From assembly GCA_002478265.1 (NCBI GenBank), contig DLNC01000021.1, positions 1-24,626 on the forward strand: 24,626 bases of DNA. The letters run 5' to 3'. Positions 15,718-22,724 of this stretch are shown here, piece by piece; within the stretch, counting starts at the first letter, position 1; each line of letters begins with the position of its first letter. The notes beneath the pieces were generated by a model. The model saw only the letters and a program-made list of their open reading frames with translations, was not told the DNA's origin and made no database searches. Both the position numbers and the translations under genes were made by a program. Origin of the DNA: Syntrophaceae bacterium UBA7520. GTDB taxonomy: Bacteria > Desulfobacterota > Syntrophia > Syntrophales > Smithellaceae.

Positions 15718-16485
15718 ATGAGCCAAGCTTTTTTGGAAGTTAAGGGGATTACGAAAAAATTCGGTGGTCTCACGGCAGTGAACGACGCGACATTTTCTAT
15801 GGACCGTCATCAGATCATTGGTTTGATTGGTCCCAATGGCGCGGGCAAAACAACGCTATTACGTTTAATGACCGGCATTTTGAAACCGGACAGCGGCAGT
15901 GTGCGTTTTATGGGCAAGGAAATGGCCGGCAAAAAAACATGGGATATTGTGAATGCCGGCATGGTTTCCACTTTTCAGAATATGAGACCATTCCGCAGGC
16001 TGCCCATTATCGCCAATGTTATGGTAGCCTGCCTCAGCCCACGCGCTTTGAAAAGAGGAGAATGGGTCAAAAAAATTGAAGCCAAAGCAATGGACGCCCT
16101 GGAATTTGCCGGTATTTCCGATATGGCCAGGGAAAACGCGTCTGTTCTTTCTCAGGGTGACCTTAAGCGCTTGGAAGTGGCGCGTGCCATCGCCACGGAG
16201 CCGGAACTTTTGTTGCTGGATGAACCTTTTGGCGGTCTGAGCCCGGCAGAGACGGATCTCATGGCTAAATCCATCAAGCGCTTGCATAAAGGTGGTCGTT
16301 TCGGACGTTTGCACAGCGAAGGTCCGGCTATGATAATTGTTGAACACAAACTGCATTGGCTGATGCAGATTGCCAGCCGCATCATCGTCTTGAGCTTTGG
16401 AACTATTATTGCCGACGGGACGCCCGATGAAATTATTAAAAACCCGACAGTTATTGAGGCTTATCTCGGACAAGGAGGTAACTAA
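15718..16485 (+). CDS. livG: Liv-type ABC transporter ATP-binding protein (LivG)
   Basis: A 255-residue ATPase at the cytoplasmic face of the LivHM channel. Walker A GPNGAGKTT is at 38-46, the signature LSQGD at 144-148, Walker B LLLLDEP at 164-170, and the switch histidine in VEHK at 208-211. Compared with common LivG proteins, a glycine/arginine-rich insertion (KGGRFGRLHSEGP, about 191-203) separates Walker B from the switch region. The start ATG 15718 has AGGGGAGG a few bases before it and begins two bases after the ligase stop, so the two are translationally linked. The signature has a glutamine where tyrosine is usual, which is tolerated in this family. Confidence 0.93.
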   Translation: MSQAFLEVKGITKKFGGLTAVNDATFSMDRHQIIGLIGPNGAGKTTLLRLMTGILKPDSGSVRFMGKEMAGKKTWDIVNAGMVSTFQNMRPFRRLPIIANVMVACLSPRALKRGEWVKKIEAKAMDALEFAGISDMARENASVLSQGDLKRLEVARAIATEPELLLLDEPFGGLSPAETDLMAKSIKRLHKGGRFGRLHSEGPAMIIVEHKLHWLMQIASRIIVLSFGTIIADGTPDEIIKNPTVIEAYLGQGGN

Positions 16486-16487
16486 CT

Positions 16488-17237
16488 TTGCTACTCGAAG
16501 TTTCTAATGTATCAGTTTGGTATGATAAGGCCATGCTCATCAATAATGTGAGTATGGGTGTGGATAAGGGGGAATTGGTCAGCTTGGTTGGCCCAAATGG
16601 AGCCGGAAAATCCACCCTGCTTCGGACAATTACCGGCTTGGTAGCATGGGAAAAGGATCTTACCAAGAGATCAACACATGGCGAAATTAGACTGGAGGGT
16701 CAGATAACCTTTGACGGCGAACGCATTGATCAGGTGCCTGCTCATGAAATCGTCAAAAGAGGTCTCATCCTCGCGCCGGAAAGAAGAAGGCCGTTTAAGG
16801 AAATGACGGTTATCGATAATCTGATGGTCGGCGCTTATTTGGTGCATGACAAAGCCAACATCGAAGAAAACCTGGAAAAAGTTTATCAGCTCTTTCCGGT
16901 GCTCAAAGACAGATCTCATCAGGTTTCCGGGACGCTTTCCGGCGGTGAACAGCAGATGCTTGCCGTGGGCAGAGCGTTAATGTCCAATCCAAAATTACTA
17001 TGCATAGACGAACCGTCAACCGGTCTGGCGCCTATCCTGCGTCAGGAAGTGTTTCAGAGGATAAGAGAGATCAGCAGTTTGGGGATCACCGTTTTGCTGG
17101 TAGAACAGGAAGTAAGCTCGGTTTTCAAAATGGCGACGCGTAATTATGTTCTTTCCGCCGGAAAAATAATCGCCGAAGGTAAAGGCGATGAATTGCTGGA
17201 AAACGAATTGTTGCGCAAAACTTATCTGGGTATGTAA
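16488..17237 (+). CDS. livF: Liv-type ABC transporter ATP-binding protein (LivF)
   Basis: A 249-residue second ATPase of the transporter. Walker A GPNGAGKS is at 35-42, LSGGEQQ at 150-156, and Walker B LLCIDEPSTGL from about 170. LAPERRRPFKEMTV is the LivF-typical Q-loop region. A short insertion (WEKDLTKRSTHGEIRLEG, about 54-71) lengthens the first lobe. The start codon is TTG 16488. This is convincing because an AAGGAGGT site at 16472-16479 lies exactly eight bases upstream and no ATG fits. livF is the last gene of the operon; a strong terminator follows 28 bases after the stop. Confidence 0.93.
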   Translation: MLLEVSNVSVWYDKAMLINNVSMGVDKGELVSLVGPNGAGKSTLLRTITGLVAWEKDLTKRSTHGEIRLEGQITFDGERIDQVPAHEIVKRGLILAPERRRPFKEMTVIDNLMVGAYLVHDKANIEENLEKVYQLFPVLKDRSHQVSGTLSGGEQQMLAVGRALMSNPKLLCIDEPSTGLAPILRQEVFQRIREISSLGITVLLVEQEVSSVFKMATRNYVLSAGKIIAEGKGDELLENELLRKTYLGM

Positions 17238-17264
17238 AAAGAGCAGTTTTTTCAAAGAACTATG

Positions 17265-17310
17265 AAAAAAGTGCCATTCTCCATTGCTAAGGTGAATGGC
17301 ACTTTTTTGT
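17265..17310 (+). terminator. intrinsic terminator of the liv operon
   Basis: AAAAAAGTGCCATTC (17265-17279) pairs perfectly with GAATGGCACTTTTTT (17294-17308) and is followed by more T/G. This is the only hairpin in the transporter locus with a full U-tract, marking the real end of the transcript. Confidence 0.88.
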
Positions 17311-17438
17311 TTTTTGCGCGCAGCTTTTTTGGCGCTTCCAGCTAAAAGGAAAGCTTCAAAAAATCGATGGTTTTCTTTCTCGAAATATTATGTCAGACTA
17401 CCTAAAGTTGATTAAATAACATTTCATCGCTTTTATTT

Positions 17439-19040
17439 ATGGCCGAAGAAAATTCCTCGGAGAAATCAAAAGTGGCCAAAGCCGCCGGCATCGTCGGCGC
17501 GGCAACGATGGTCAGCCGCATTTTCGGCCTGCTGCGTGATATCGTCATTGCGGCATTTTTCGGCGCCGGCTGGAAAACGGATGCTTTCTGGGTTGCCTAT
17601 CGCATCCCCAATATGTTGCGCCGGCTGCTGGGCGAAGGGGCGCTTACCATTTCTTTCGTTCCGGTTTTCACAGAATATCTGCAAAAAAAAACCAGACAGC
17701 AGGCCGTTGAACTTGCGTCCGTAATTTTCACGCTATTGTCTGGTTTTTTGGCGATTATAACTCTGGCAGGAATTATTTTATCCCCGGTGATTGTCGGTTT
17801 GATTGCTCCCGGATTCATCAGCGAGCCTCAACAGTTTAACCTGGCGGTTTTTTTAAACCGTTTGATGTTTCCGTATATATTTTTCATTTCGCTCGTCGCC
17901 CTGTGCATGGGCATTCTTAATTCTTTCCGCCACTTCAGCGCTCCCGCCTTGTCGCCCGTTATGCTTAATGTCGCCATGATTGCGTCAGCTTTTCTTCTGA
18001 AAGATTATTTTGCCGAGCCGATTACCGCGCTGGCCATAGGTGTGCTGATCGGAGGGTTTTTTCAGCTTGTTATGCAGTGGCCGTTTCTGCTTAAGTACGG
18101 CGTTAAATTCAAAATAAAATTCGATTTGCGGCATCCGGGGCTGAGACAAATAGGCTATTTGTTCATACCTGCCGTTTTTAGCGCTTCCGTGAACACGCTT
18201 AATGTTTTTGTCGGGACGATTCTCGCTTCGCTTCTTCCTTACGGCAGCGTGACTTATCTTTTTTACGCCGATCGTGTCATGGAATTGCCCCTGGGGGTTT
18301 TTGCCATTGCTGTCGGAACGGCGACGTTGCCGAGTTTTTCGCGCCAGGCTACTAATAACAATACCTCTGAATTAAAAACAAGTCTGTCTTTCTCCCTGCG
18401 CCTGATGTTGTTTTTGATTATTCCGGCGATGATTGCGTTAATAGCGCTAAATCAGCCGATAATTTCTGTTTTGTTTCAGCGGGGCGCTTTTGACGCCACC
18501 GCCTCGGTGCTTACCGGCCAGGCATTGTTCTGTTACGCTCTCGGATTGTGGGCATTTGCGGTGGTGCGCATTTTTCTTTCCGCCTTTTATTCATTGCAGG
18601 ATTCTAAATGGCCCATGAAAGCGGCCTTTATTTCCTTTGGCGTAAACATTTTAGCCAGCGTCATTCTTATGTATCCGCTGAAACATAACGGGCTCGCCCT
18701 GGCCAATTCTCTGGCGGTTACCGTGAATGTTTTTGTGCTTGCGGCGGCGCTGAAGAAAAAAATAGGACCGTTTTTGGATAAGGAATTTTATAAAGCTATT
18801 CTAAAAATCATCATCGCGTCTTTGGTCATGCTCGCGGCAATCCTGCTTGTAAGCATTTATCATCCCTGGAATATCATGGTTGGTTTTAAGGAAAAATTGT
18901 TTTATTTGTTGTCGGTAATTAGTTTGGGGGGCATAGCGTTTCTGGTGAGCGCTTATTTATTAAAAATTCCGGAAGTAAAAAAAGTAATTAATTTGATTAA
19001 ACAGCGTTTTCGGCCGCAGCAGGGCCGATTTGACGGATAA
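17439..19040 (+). CDS. murJ: lipid II flippase MurJ
   Basis: A 533-residue polytopic membrane protein of the MurJ/MviN (MOP) family, which moves lipid II across the cytoplasmic membrane for peptidoglycan synthesis. The N-terminal block has the typical TMVSRIFGLLRDIVIAAFFG and DAFWVAYRIPNMLRRLLGEG, followed by SFVPVF. NTLNVFVGTILASLLPYGSV and YADRVMELPLGVFAIAVGTA, both clear MurJ signatures, lie in the middle. About 14 hydrophobic segments are present. ATG 17439 has no obvious ribosome site; the leader is AT-rich. It stands alone after the liv terminator, with serS starting 77 bases downstream. Confidence 0.92.
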   Translation: MAEENSSEKSKVAKAAGIVGAATMVSRIFGLLRDIVIAAFFGAGWKTDAFWVAYRIPNMLRRLLGEGALTISFVPVFTEYLQKKTRQQAVELASVIFTLLSGFLAIITLAGIILSPVIVGLIAPGFISEPQQFNLAVFLNRLMFPYIFFISLVALCMGILNSFRHFSAPALSPVMLNVAMIASAFLLKDYFAEPITALAIGVLIGGFFQLVMQWPFLLKYGVKFKIKFDLRHPGLRQIGYLFIPAVFSASVNTLNVFVGTILASLLPYGSVTYLFYADRVMELPLGVFAIAVGTATLPSFSRQATNNNTSELKTSLSFSLRLMLFLIIPAMIALIALNQPIISVLFQRGAFDATASVLTGQALFCYALGLWAFAVVRIFLSAFYSLQDSKWPMKAAFISFGVNILASVILMYPLKHNGLALANSLAVTVNVFVLAAALKKKIGPFLDKEFYKAILKIIIASLVMLAAILLVSIYHPWNIMVGFKEKLFYLLSVISLGGIAFLVSAYLLKIPEVKKVINLIKQRFRPQQGRFDG

Positions 19041-19045
19041 AATCA

Positions 19046-19063
19046 TTGACTTAGGTTGGTCAA
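19046..19063 (+). repeat. inverted repeat in the murJ-serS gap
   Basis: TTGAC (19046-19050) and GTCAA (19059-19063) form a perfect inverted repeat with an eight-base spacer, 55 bases before the serS start codon. It could be an operator. It is short enough to be chance. Confidence 0.3.
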
Positions 19064-19117
19064 AATGGTAACTCACAACGTCTTGTTAAATAAGATATTT
19101 TTATTTAGTAATGAATC

Positions 19118-20392
19118 ATGTTGGATATCAAATACTTAAGACAAAATGTTGATATAGTTAAAAAGAAACTGCGCCAGCGGGGGCAGGCGATTGATTTTGA
19201 CCGCTTTCTGAAACTCGACCAGGAAAGAAGGGATATTTTAATCTCCGTGGAAGCGTTGCGTAATGAACGCAATGACGCTTCCAAGGAAATCGGACGGCTG
19301 AAAAAAGAAAAAAAGGACGCGTCCGAACTGATTGCGCAGATGGGCGCTGTTTCGGACAAAATAAAAAAGCTGGATGAAGACTTAAAAAGCGTTGAAGAAA
19401 ATCTGAATAACTTTATGCTTCTTGTTCCCAATATTCAGCATGAATCAGTTCCGGCGGGCAGCGGCGAAAACGATAATGTTGTTGTTCGCCTGGGGGGAGC
19501 AAAACCGGTTTTTAATTTTGAGCCTAAAGAACACTGGGAAATCGGCGAAAGATTGAACATTCTGGATTTCACCCGCGGGGCAAAAATTGCCGGGGCGCGT
19601 TTTACCTTATATAAAGGACTAGCGGCCGCCATGGAACGGGCGCTCATAAATTTCATGCTGGAGTTGCATGTGCGTGAACATGGATACACGGAGGTGCTCA
19701 CGCCGTTTATGGTGAACCGCGAAAGCATGACCGGAACGGGTCAGTTGCCCAAATTCGCCGAGGATCTTTTTAAGATAGAAGGAATGGAATACTATTTGAT
19801 TCCGACGGCGGAAGTTCCGGTGACCAATATATACCGCGATGAAATATTGGAAGAAGAGCAATTGCCGATTTACTTGGTGGCTTATTCGCCTTGTTTCCGT
19901 TCCGAAGCCGGCTCTTACGGGAAAGATACGCGCGGATTGATCAGGCAGCATCAGTTTAACAAAGTGGAAATGGTGAAATTCGCTAAGCCGGAAGATTCCT
20001 ACGATGAATTGGAGAGATTAACAGCTAACGCCGAGGAAGTTTTAAACAGGCTGGAAATACATTATCGCACGGTTTGTTTGTGCGCCGGGGATTTGGGCTT
20101 TTCTTCCGCGAAAACTTATGACGTGGAGGCGTGGATGCCGGGGCAAAATGTTTACCGCGAAATATCCTCTTGCAGTAATTTTGAGGATTTCCAGGCGCGG
20201 CGCGCTTCTATCCGCTTCAGGCGGGAGGGCAGCGGAAAGGTTGAATTCGTGCACACGCTGAACGGTTCTGGACTGGCGGTAGGCAGAACAGTCGTGGCGA
20301 TATTGGAGAATTATCAGCAAGCAGATGGCAGCGTTGTGATTCCGGCGGCGCTGCGTCCGTATATGGGTGGACTGGAAAAGATATCACCGTGA
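19118..20392 (+). CDS. serS: seryl-tRNA synthetase
   Basis: A class II aminoacyl-tRNA synthetase that charges tRNA-Ser (and tRNA-Sec where present), 424 residues as usual. The first ~100 residues form the long antiparallel coiled-coil arm that grips the long variable arm of tRNA-Ser (heptads rich in Lys/Glu/Leu). Active-site blocks are IPTAEVPVTN (228-237, the serine-binding TxE), motif 2 PCFRSEAGSYGKDTRGLIRQ (258-277), and motif 3 LNGSGLAVGRTVVAILEN (381-398). The start ATG 19118 lacks a clear Shine-Dalgarno site. Two serine tRNA genes begin 30 and 188 bases after the stop with no terminator seen between, so co-transcription with the cognate tRNAs is possible. Confidence 0.95.
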   Translation: MLDIKYLRQNVDIVKKKLRQRGQAIDFDRFLKLDQERRDILISVEALRNERNDASKEIGRLKKEKKDASELIAQMGAVSDKIKKLDEDLKSVEENLNNFMLLVPNIQHESVPAGSGENDNVVVRLGGAKPVFNFEPKEHWEIGERLNILDFTRGAKIAGARFTLYKGLAAAMERALINFMLELHVREHGYTEVLTPFMVNRESMTGTGQLPKFAEDLFKIEGMEYYLIPTAEVPVTNIYRDEILEEEQLPIYLVAYSPCFRSEAGSYGKDTRGLIRQHQFNKVEMVKFAKPEDSYDELERLTANAEEVLNRLEIHYRTVCLCAGDLGFSSAKTYDVEAWMPGQNVYREISSCSNFEDFQARRASIRFRREGSGKVEFVHTLNGSGLAVGRTVVAILENYQQADGSVVIPAALRPYMGGLEKISP

Positions 20393-20422
20393 CGACGTGC
20401 GGCATTTATAAAAAGAAAAAAT

Positions 20423-20508
20423 GGAGGGATGGCCGAGAGGTCGAAGGCGGCGGTCTTGAAAACCGTTGGACGAAAGTCTCGCGGGTTCGAATCCTGCTCC
20501 CTCCGCCA
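20423..20508 (+). tRNA. tRNA-Ser (anticodon TGA)
   Basis: The acceptor stem GGAGGGA (20423-20429) pairs with TCCCTCC (20498-20504), then G73 and an encoded CCA (20506-20508). The anticodon loop CTTGAAA gives anticodon TGA, reading UCA and related serine codons. The long variable arm and a GTTCGAAT T-loop are present. Length 86. It lies 30 bases downstream of serS. Confidence 0.95.
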
Positions 20509-20580
20509 GTAACAATCAGGCACAGCGTAAAAATTAATTGATATTTTGCGCGGCTTTTTCCAAGCGACCGGATAAAAAAC

Positions 20581-20675
20581 GGAGAGATGGCTGAGTGGTC
20601 GAAAGCGATCGCCTGCTAAGCGATTGTACGCCCCTAAAAGGTGTACCGCGGGTTCAAATCCCGCTCTCTCCGCCA
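20581..20675 (+). tRNA. tRNA-Ser (anticodon GCT)
   Basis: The acceptor GGAGAGA (20581-20587) pairs with TCTCTCC (20665-20671), followed by G73 and encoded CCA (20673-20675). The anticodon loop CTGCTAA gives GCT, reading AGC and AGU. It has an extra-long variable arm, total 95 bases. Second serine tRNA directly behind serS. Confidence 0.95.
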
Positions 20676-20735
20676 TTTTATCAATTCTTTTATCTCATCA
20701 GCTAAATTCGTTTGCCGACGGAGTGATAAAGATTA

Positions 20736-22487
20736 ATGAATCTGGGGAATAACTTTGTTCTTCTGGAAACGCACAGAAAAGATAAGGACAACAAGCAGAA
20801 TATACTTTTTACCGATCCTGTAGATATTATCATAGCTTATCAAAAAGACGATCTGTCAAAAAGTTTTAAAATTATTGACAAATATACGCGGCGGGGGTTT
20901 TATGTCGCGGGATATATCTCCTACGAAGCAGGTTACTTTTTCGAAAATGTCCTGCGCCCTTACCTGCCCCAGACAGACGAGCCGCTGCTGTGGTTTGGTG
21001 CGTACAAAAATCCGCGCATCAGCGCCAGGCCTTTTATCACTGAATCATACGATGATTTTTATTCAACCTCCCCTAAAGCATCGATAAGCTACAACGATTA
21101 TAAAAATAAAATCAGAACAATAAAAAACCTCATCAGCATAGGTCAGGTGTATCAAATTAATTACACTTTCGAGAATTATTTTACTCTTTATGGAGACGTC
21201 GTTTCTTTTTACAAGACGCTTAAGGATAATCAGCAAGTTTCGTATTCGGCTTTGATTGGTTGCCGGGATAAATATATTGTCTCCCATTCACCCGAACTGT
21301 TTTTTCGAATTTCCAATAATAAAATTAAAGTTAAACCGATGAAAGGCACTGCGCCAATTATATATCCCTCGCGGCGTTTGCTTCATGACGGAAAAAATCT
21401 AAGCGAAAATGTGATGATTGTCGATTTGCTGAGAAATGATTTGGGTAGAATTTGCACGCCCGGGACGGTAAAGGTCGACAAACTTTACAATGTTGAGAGA
21501 TACGACACTTTATCGCAGATGACATCGACGATTTCCGGAGAACTGCGCTCAGGACTCAAGACGTTTGATATTATCAGAAATATTTTCCCTTCCGGATCCG
21601 TCACGGGCGCGCCCAAAGTTCAAAGCATGAAAATAATCTCTGCCATGGAAAAAATACCACGTGGCGTTTATACGGGCGCGATAGGATATTTTGCGCCAAA
21701 AGAAAAATCTGTCTTCAACGTGGCAATCAGAACTATAGAGCTGCGGCCGGCAGGTGAAGGTAAATATCAGGGCCAGATGGGCGTCGGCGGCGGGATCGTT
21801 CATGAATCAAGGGCATCAAAAGAATATGATGAATGCCGGCTGAAAGCTGAATTCCTTAAGAGATCCATTCCTGACCTCGCGCTTATTGAAACGATGCTGT
21901 GCGAAAACGGGAAAATAAGATATTTACGCATGCATCTTCAGCGGTTAAGGAAATCGGCAAAATATTTTTTAGTTCCGTGCGATATTTCGCGGATTAAGAA
22001 TGCGCTCATAAAATACGCAAATACGCTCAGCGGAAAAGTAAGAGTGCGCCTTACGTTAAAGGCATGCGGACGCTTTAAAATAGCGAACAAAGTTTTGCCG
22101 GCCGCGTCAGGCGGCACGCGCTATCTTGCCATTTCAAAATACAAAACAAAGTCAGACAACCCATTTTTGTATCACAAGACAACTTTTCGCTCATTGTACG
22201 ATCGGGAGCACGCCAGATACGCCGCGCGCGGCTATGACGACGTGATTTTTTGCAACGAAAATAACCAGATTACAGAAGGCGCGATCTCCAATATATTTGT
22301 GCAGGTGAAAAACCGTTATTATACCCCGCCGGTTTCGTGCGGTCTGCTCAACGGCATTTATAGGCAAATATTCATGAAAAAGGTCAGGGCGAAAGAAAAA
22401 ATTATTTATTGCGACGATCTGAAAAAGGCGGATAAAATTATCTTGACCAATTCCATTCGCGGGGCAAGAGAGGCCTTCCTGAGATGA
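20736..22487 (+). CDS. pabB-pabC: fused aminodeoxychorismate synthase component I / aminodeoxychorismate lyase
   Basis: A 583-residue fusion in folate synthesis. Residues ~1-375 are a PabB domain that aminates chorismate. It contains QVYQINYTFEN (138-148), VKPMKGTAP (199-207, with K203 at the position of the PabB catalytic lysine), PSGSVTGAPK (285-294) and GGGIVHESRASKEYDE (351-366). Residues ~380-583 are a PLP-dependent PabC domain that releases pyruvate to give 4-aminobenzoate. It contains HKTTFRSLYDREHA, whose K481 should bind PLP, and ITEGAISNIFV. Such fusions are known in many bacteria. The glutaminase partner PabA is not in this window, so ammonia must come from a protein encoded elsewhere or directly. 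ATG 20736 has GGAG about twelve bases upstream. An anthranilate synthase assignment is less likely because the lysine of the K-G-T motif is PabB-specific. Confidence 0.9.
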   Translation: MNLGNNFVLLETHRKDKDNKQNILFTDPVDIIIAYQKDDLSKSFKIIDKYTRRGFYVAGYISYEAGYFFENVLRPYLPQTDEPLLWFGAYKNPRISARPFITESYDDFYSTSPKASISYNDYKNKIRTIKNLISIGQVYQINYTFENYFTLYGDVVSFYKTLKDNQQVSYSALIGCRDKYIVSHSPELFFRISNNKIKVKPMKGTAPIIYPSRRLLHDGKNLSENVMIVDLLRNDLGRICTPGTVKVDKLYNVERYDTLSQMTSTISGELRSGLKTFDIIRNIFPSGSVTGAPKVQSMKIISAMEKIPRGVYTGAIGYFAPKEKSVFNVAIRTIELRPAGEGKYQGQMGVGGGIVHESRASKEYDECRLKAEFLKRSIPDLALIETMLCENGKIRYLRMHLQRLRKSAKYFLVPCDISRIKNALIKYANTLSGKVRVRLTLKACGRFKIANKVLPAASGGTRYLAISKYKTKSDNPFLYHKTTFRSLYDREHARYAARGYDDVIFCNENNQITEGAISNIFVQVKNRYYTPPVSCGLLNGIYRQIFMKKVRAKEKIIYCDDLKKADKIILTNSIRGAREAFLR

Positions 22488-22540
22488 ACTAAAGTAGCAA
22501 AAGGGCAAAAACAACTCTGCTCGACAGGCGGTATTTTCTT

Positions 22541-22569
22541 TTGCCACGGCGGTGATTTTATGTTATATC
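22541..22569 (+). promoter_or_regulatory. putative promoter of tRNA-Arg
   Basis: TTGCCA (22541-22546), a 17-base spacer and TATATC (22564-22569) match five and four consensus bases. Transcription would begin near 22576, about 20 bases before the tRNA. A GC-rich CGCTGCC follows the -10, as in stringently controlled stable-RNA promoters. Confidence 0.5.
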
Positions 22570-22597
22570 GCTGCCTCAATAAATTCTGAAATAAATC

Positions 22598-22674
22598 GCG
22601 CCCATGGCTCAGCTGGATAGAGCGCCAGACTACGAATCTGGATGTCGGAGGTTCGAATCCTCCTGGGCGCGCCA
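22598..22674 (+). tRNA. tRNA-Arg (anticodon ACG)
   Basis: The acceptor GCGCCCA (22598-22604) pairs with TGGGCGC (22664-22670), then G73 and encoded CCA (22672-22674). The anticodon loop CTACGAA gives ACG (inosine-modified ICG), reading CGU, CGC and CGA. Length 77, with canonical D-arm and GTTCGAAT T-loop. Confidence 0.96.
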
Positions 22675-22676
22675 GG

Positions 22677-22712
22677 AAAAAAGGGAGCAAGCGCAATTGT
22701 TCCCTTTTTTAT
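22677..22712. terminator. bidirectional intrinsic terminator after tRNA-Arg and ndh
   Basis: Positions 22677-22690 and 22697-22710 form a 14-pair stem (one G-U) with a six-base loop, flanked by an A tract on the left and a T tract on the right. It serves tRNA-Arg on the plus strand and, 12 bases beyond its stop, the dehydrogenase gene on the minus strand. Confidence 0.88.
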
Positions 22713-22724
22713 TTGTGAAAAAGT

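Noticed and set aside
19021..19117. T-box riboswitch ahead of serS
   Set aside because: The leader is under 100 bases, with no T-box consensus, specifier stem or terminator; T-boxes are mainly a Gram-positive feature.
20314..20676. Open frame on the minus strand containing AGFEPA and REQDSNPRD motifs
   Set aside because: It is the antisense of the two serine tRNA genes and the serS end. These peptide strings are a well-known artefact of translating tRNA genes backwards.
22406..22696. Minus-strand frame with GGFEPPTSR motif
   Set aside because: Antisense of tRNA-Arg and the pabC end; same artefact.
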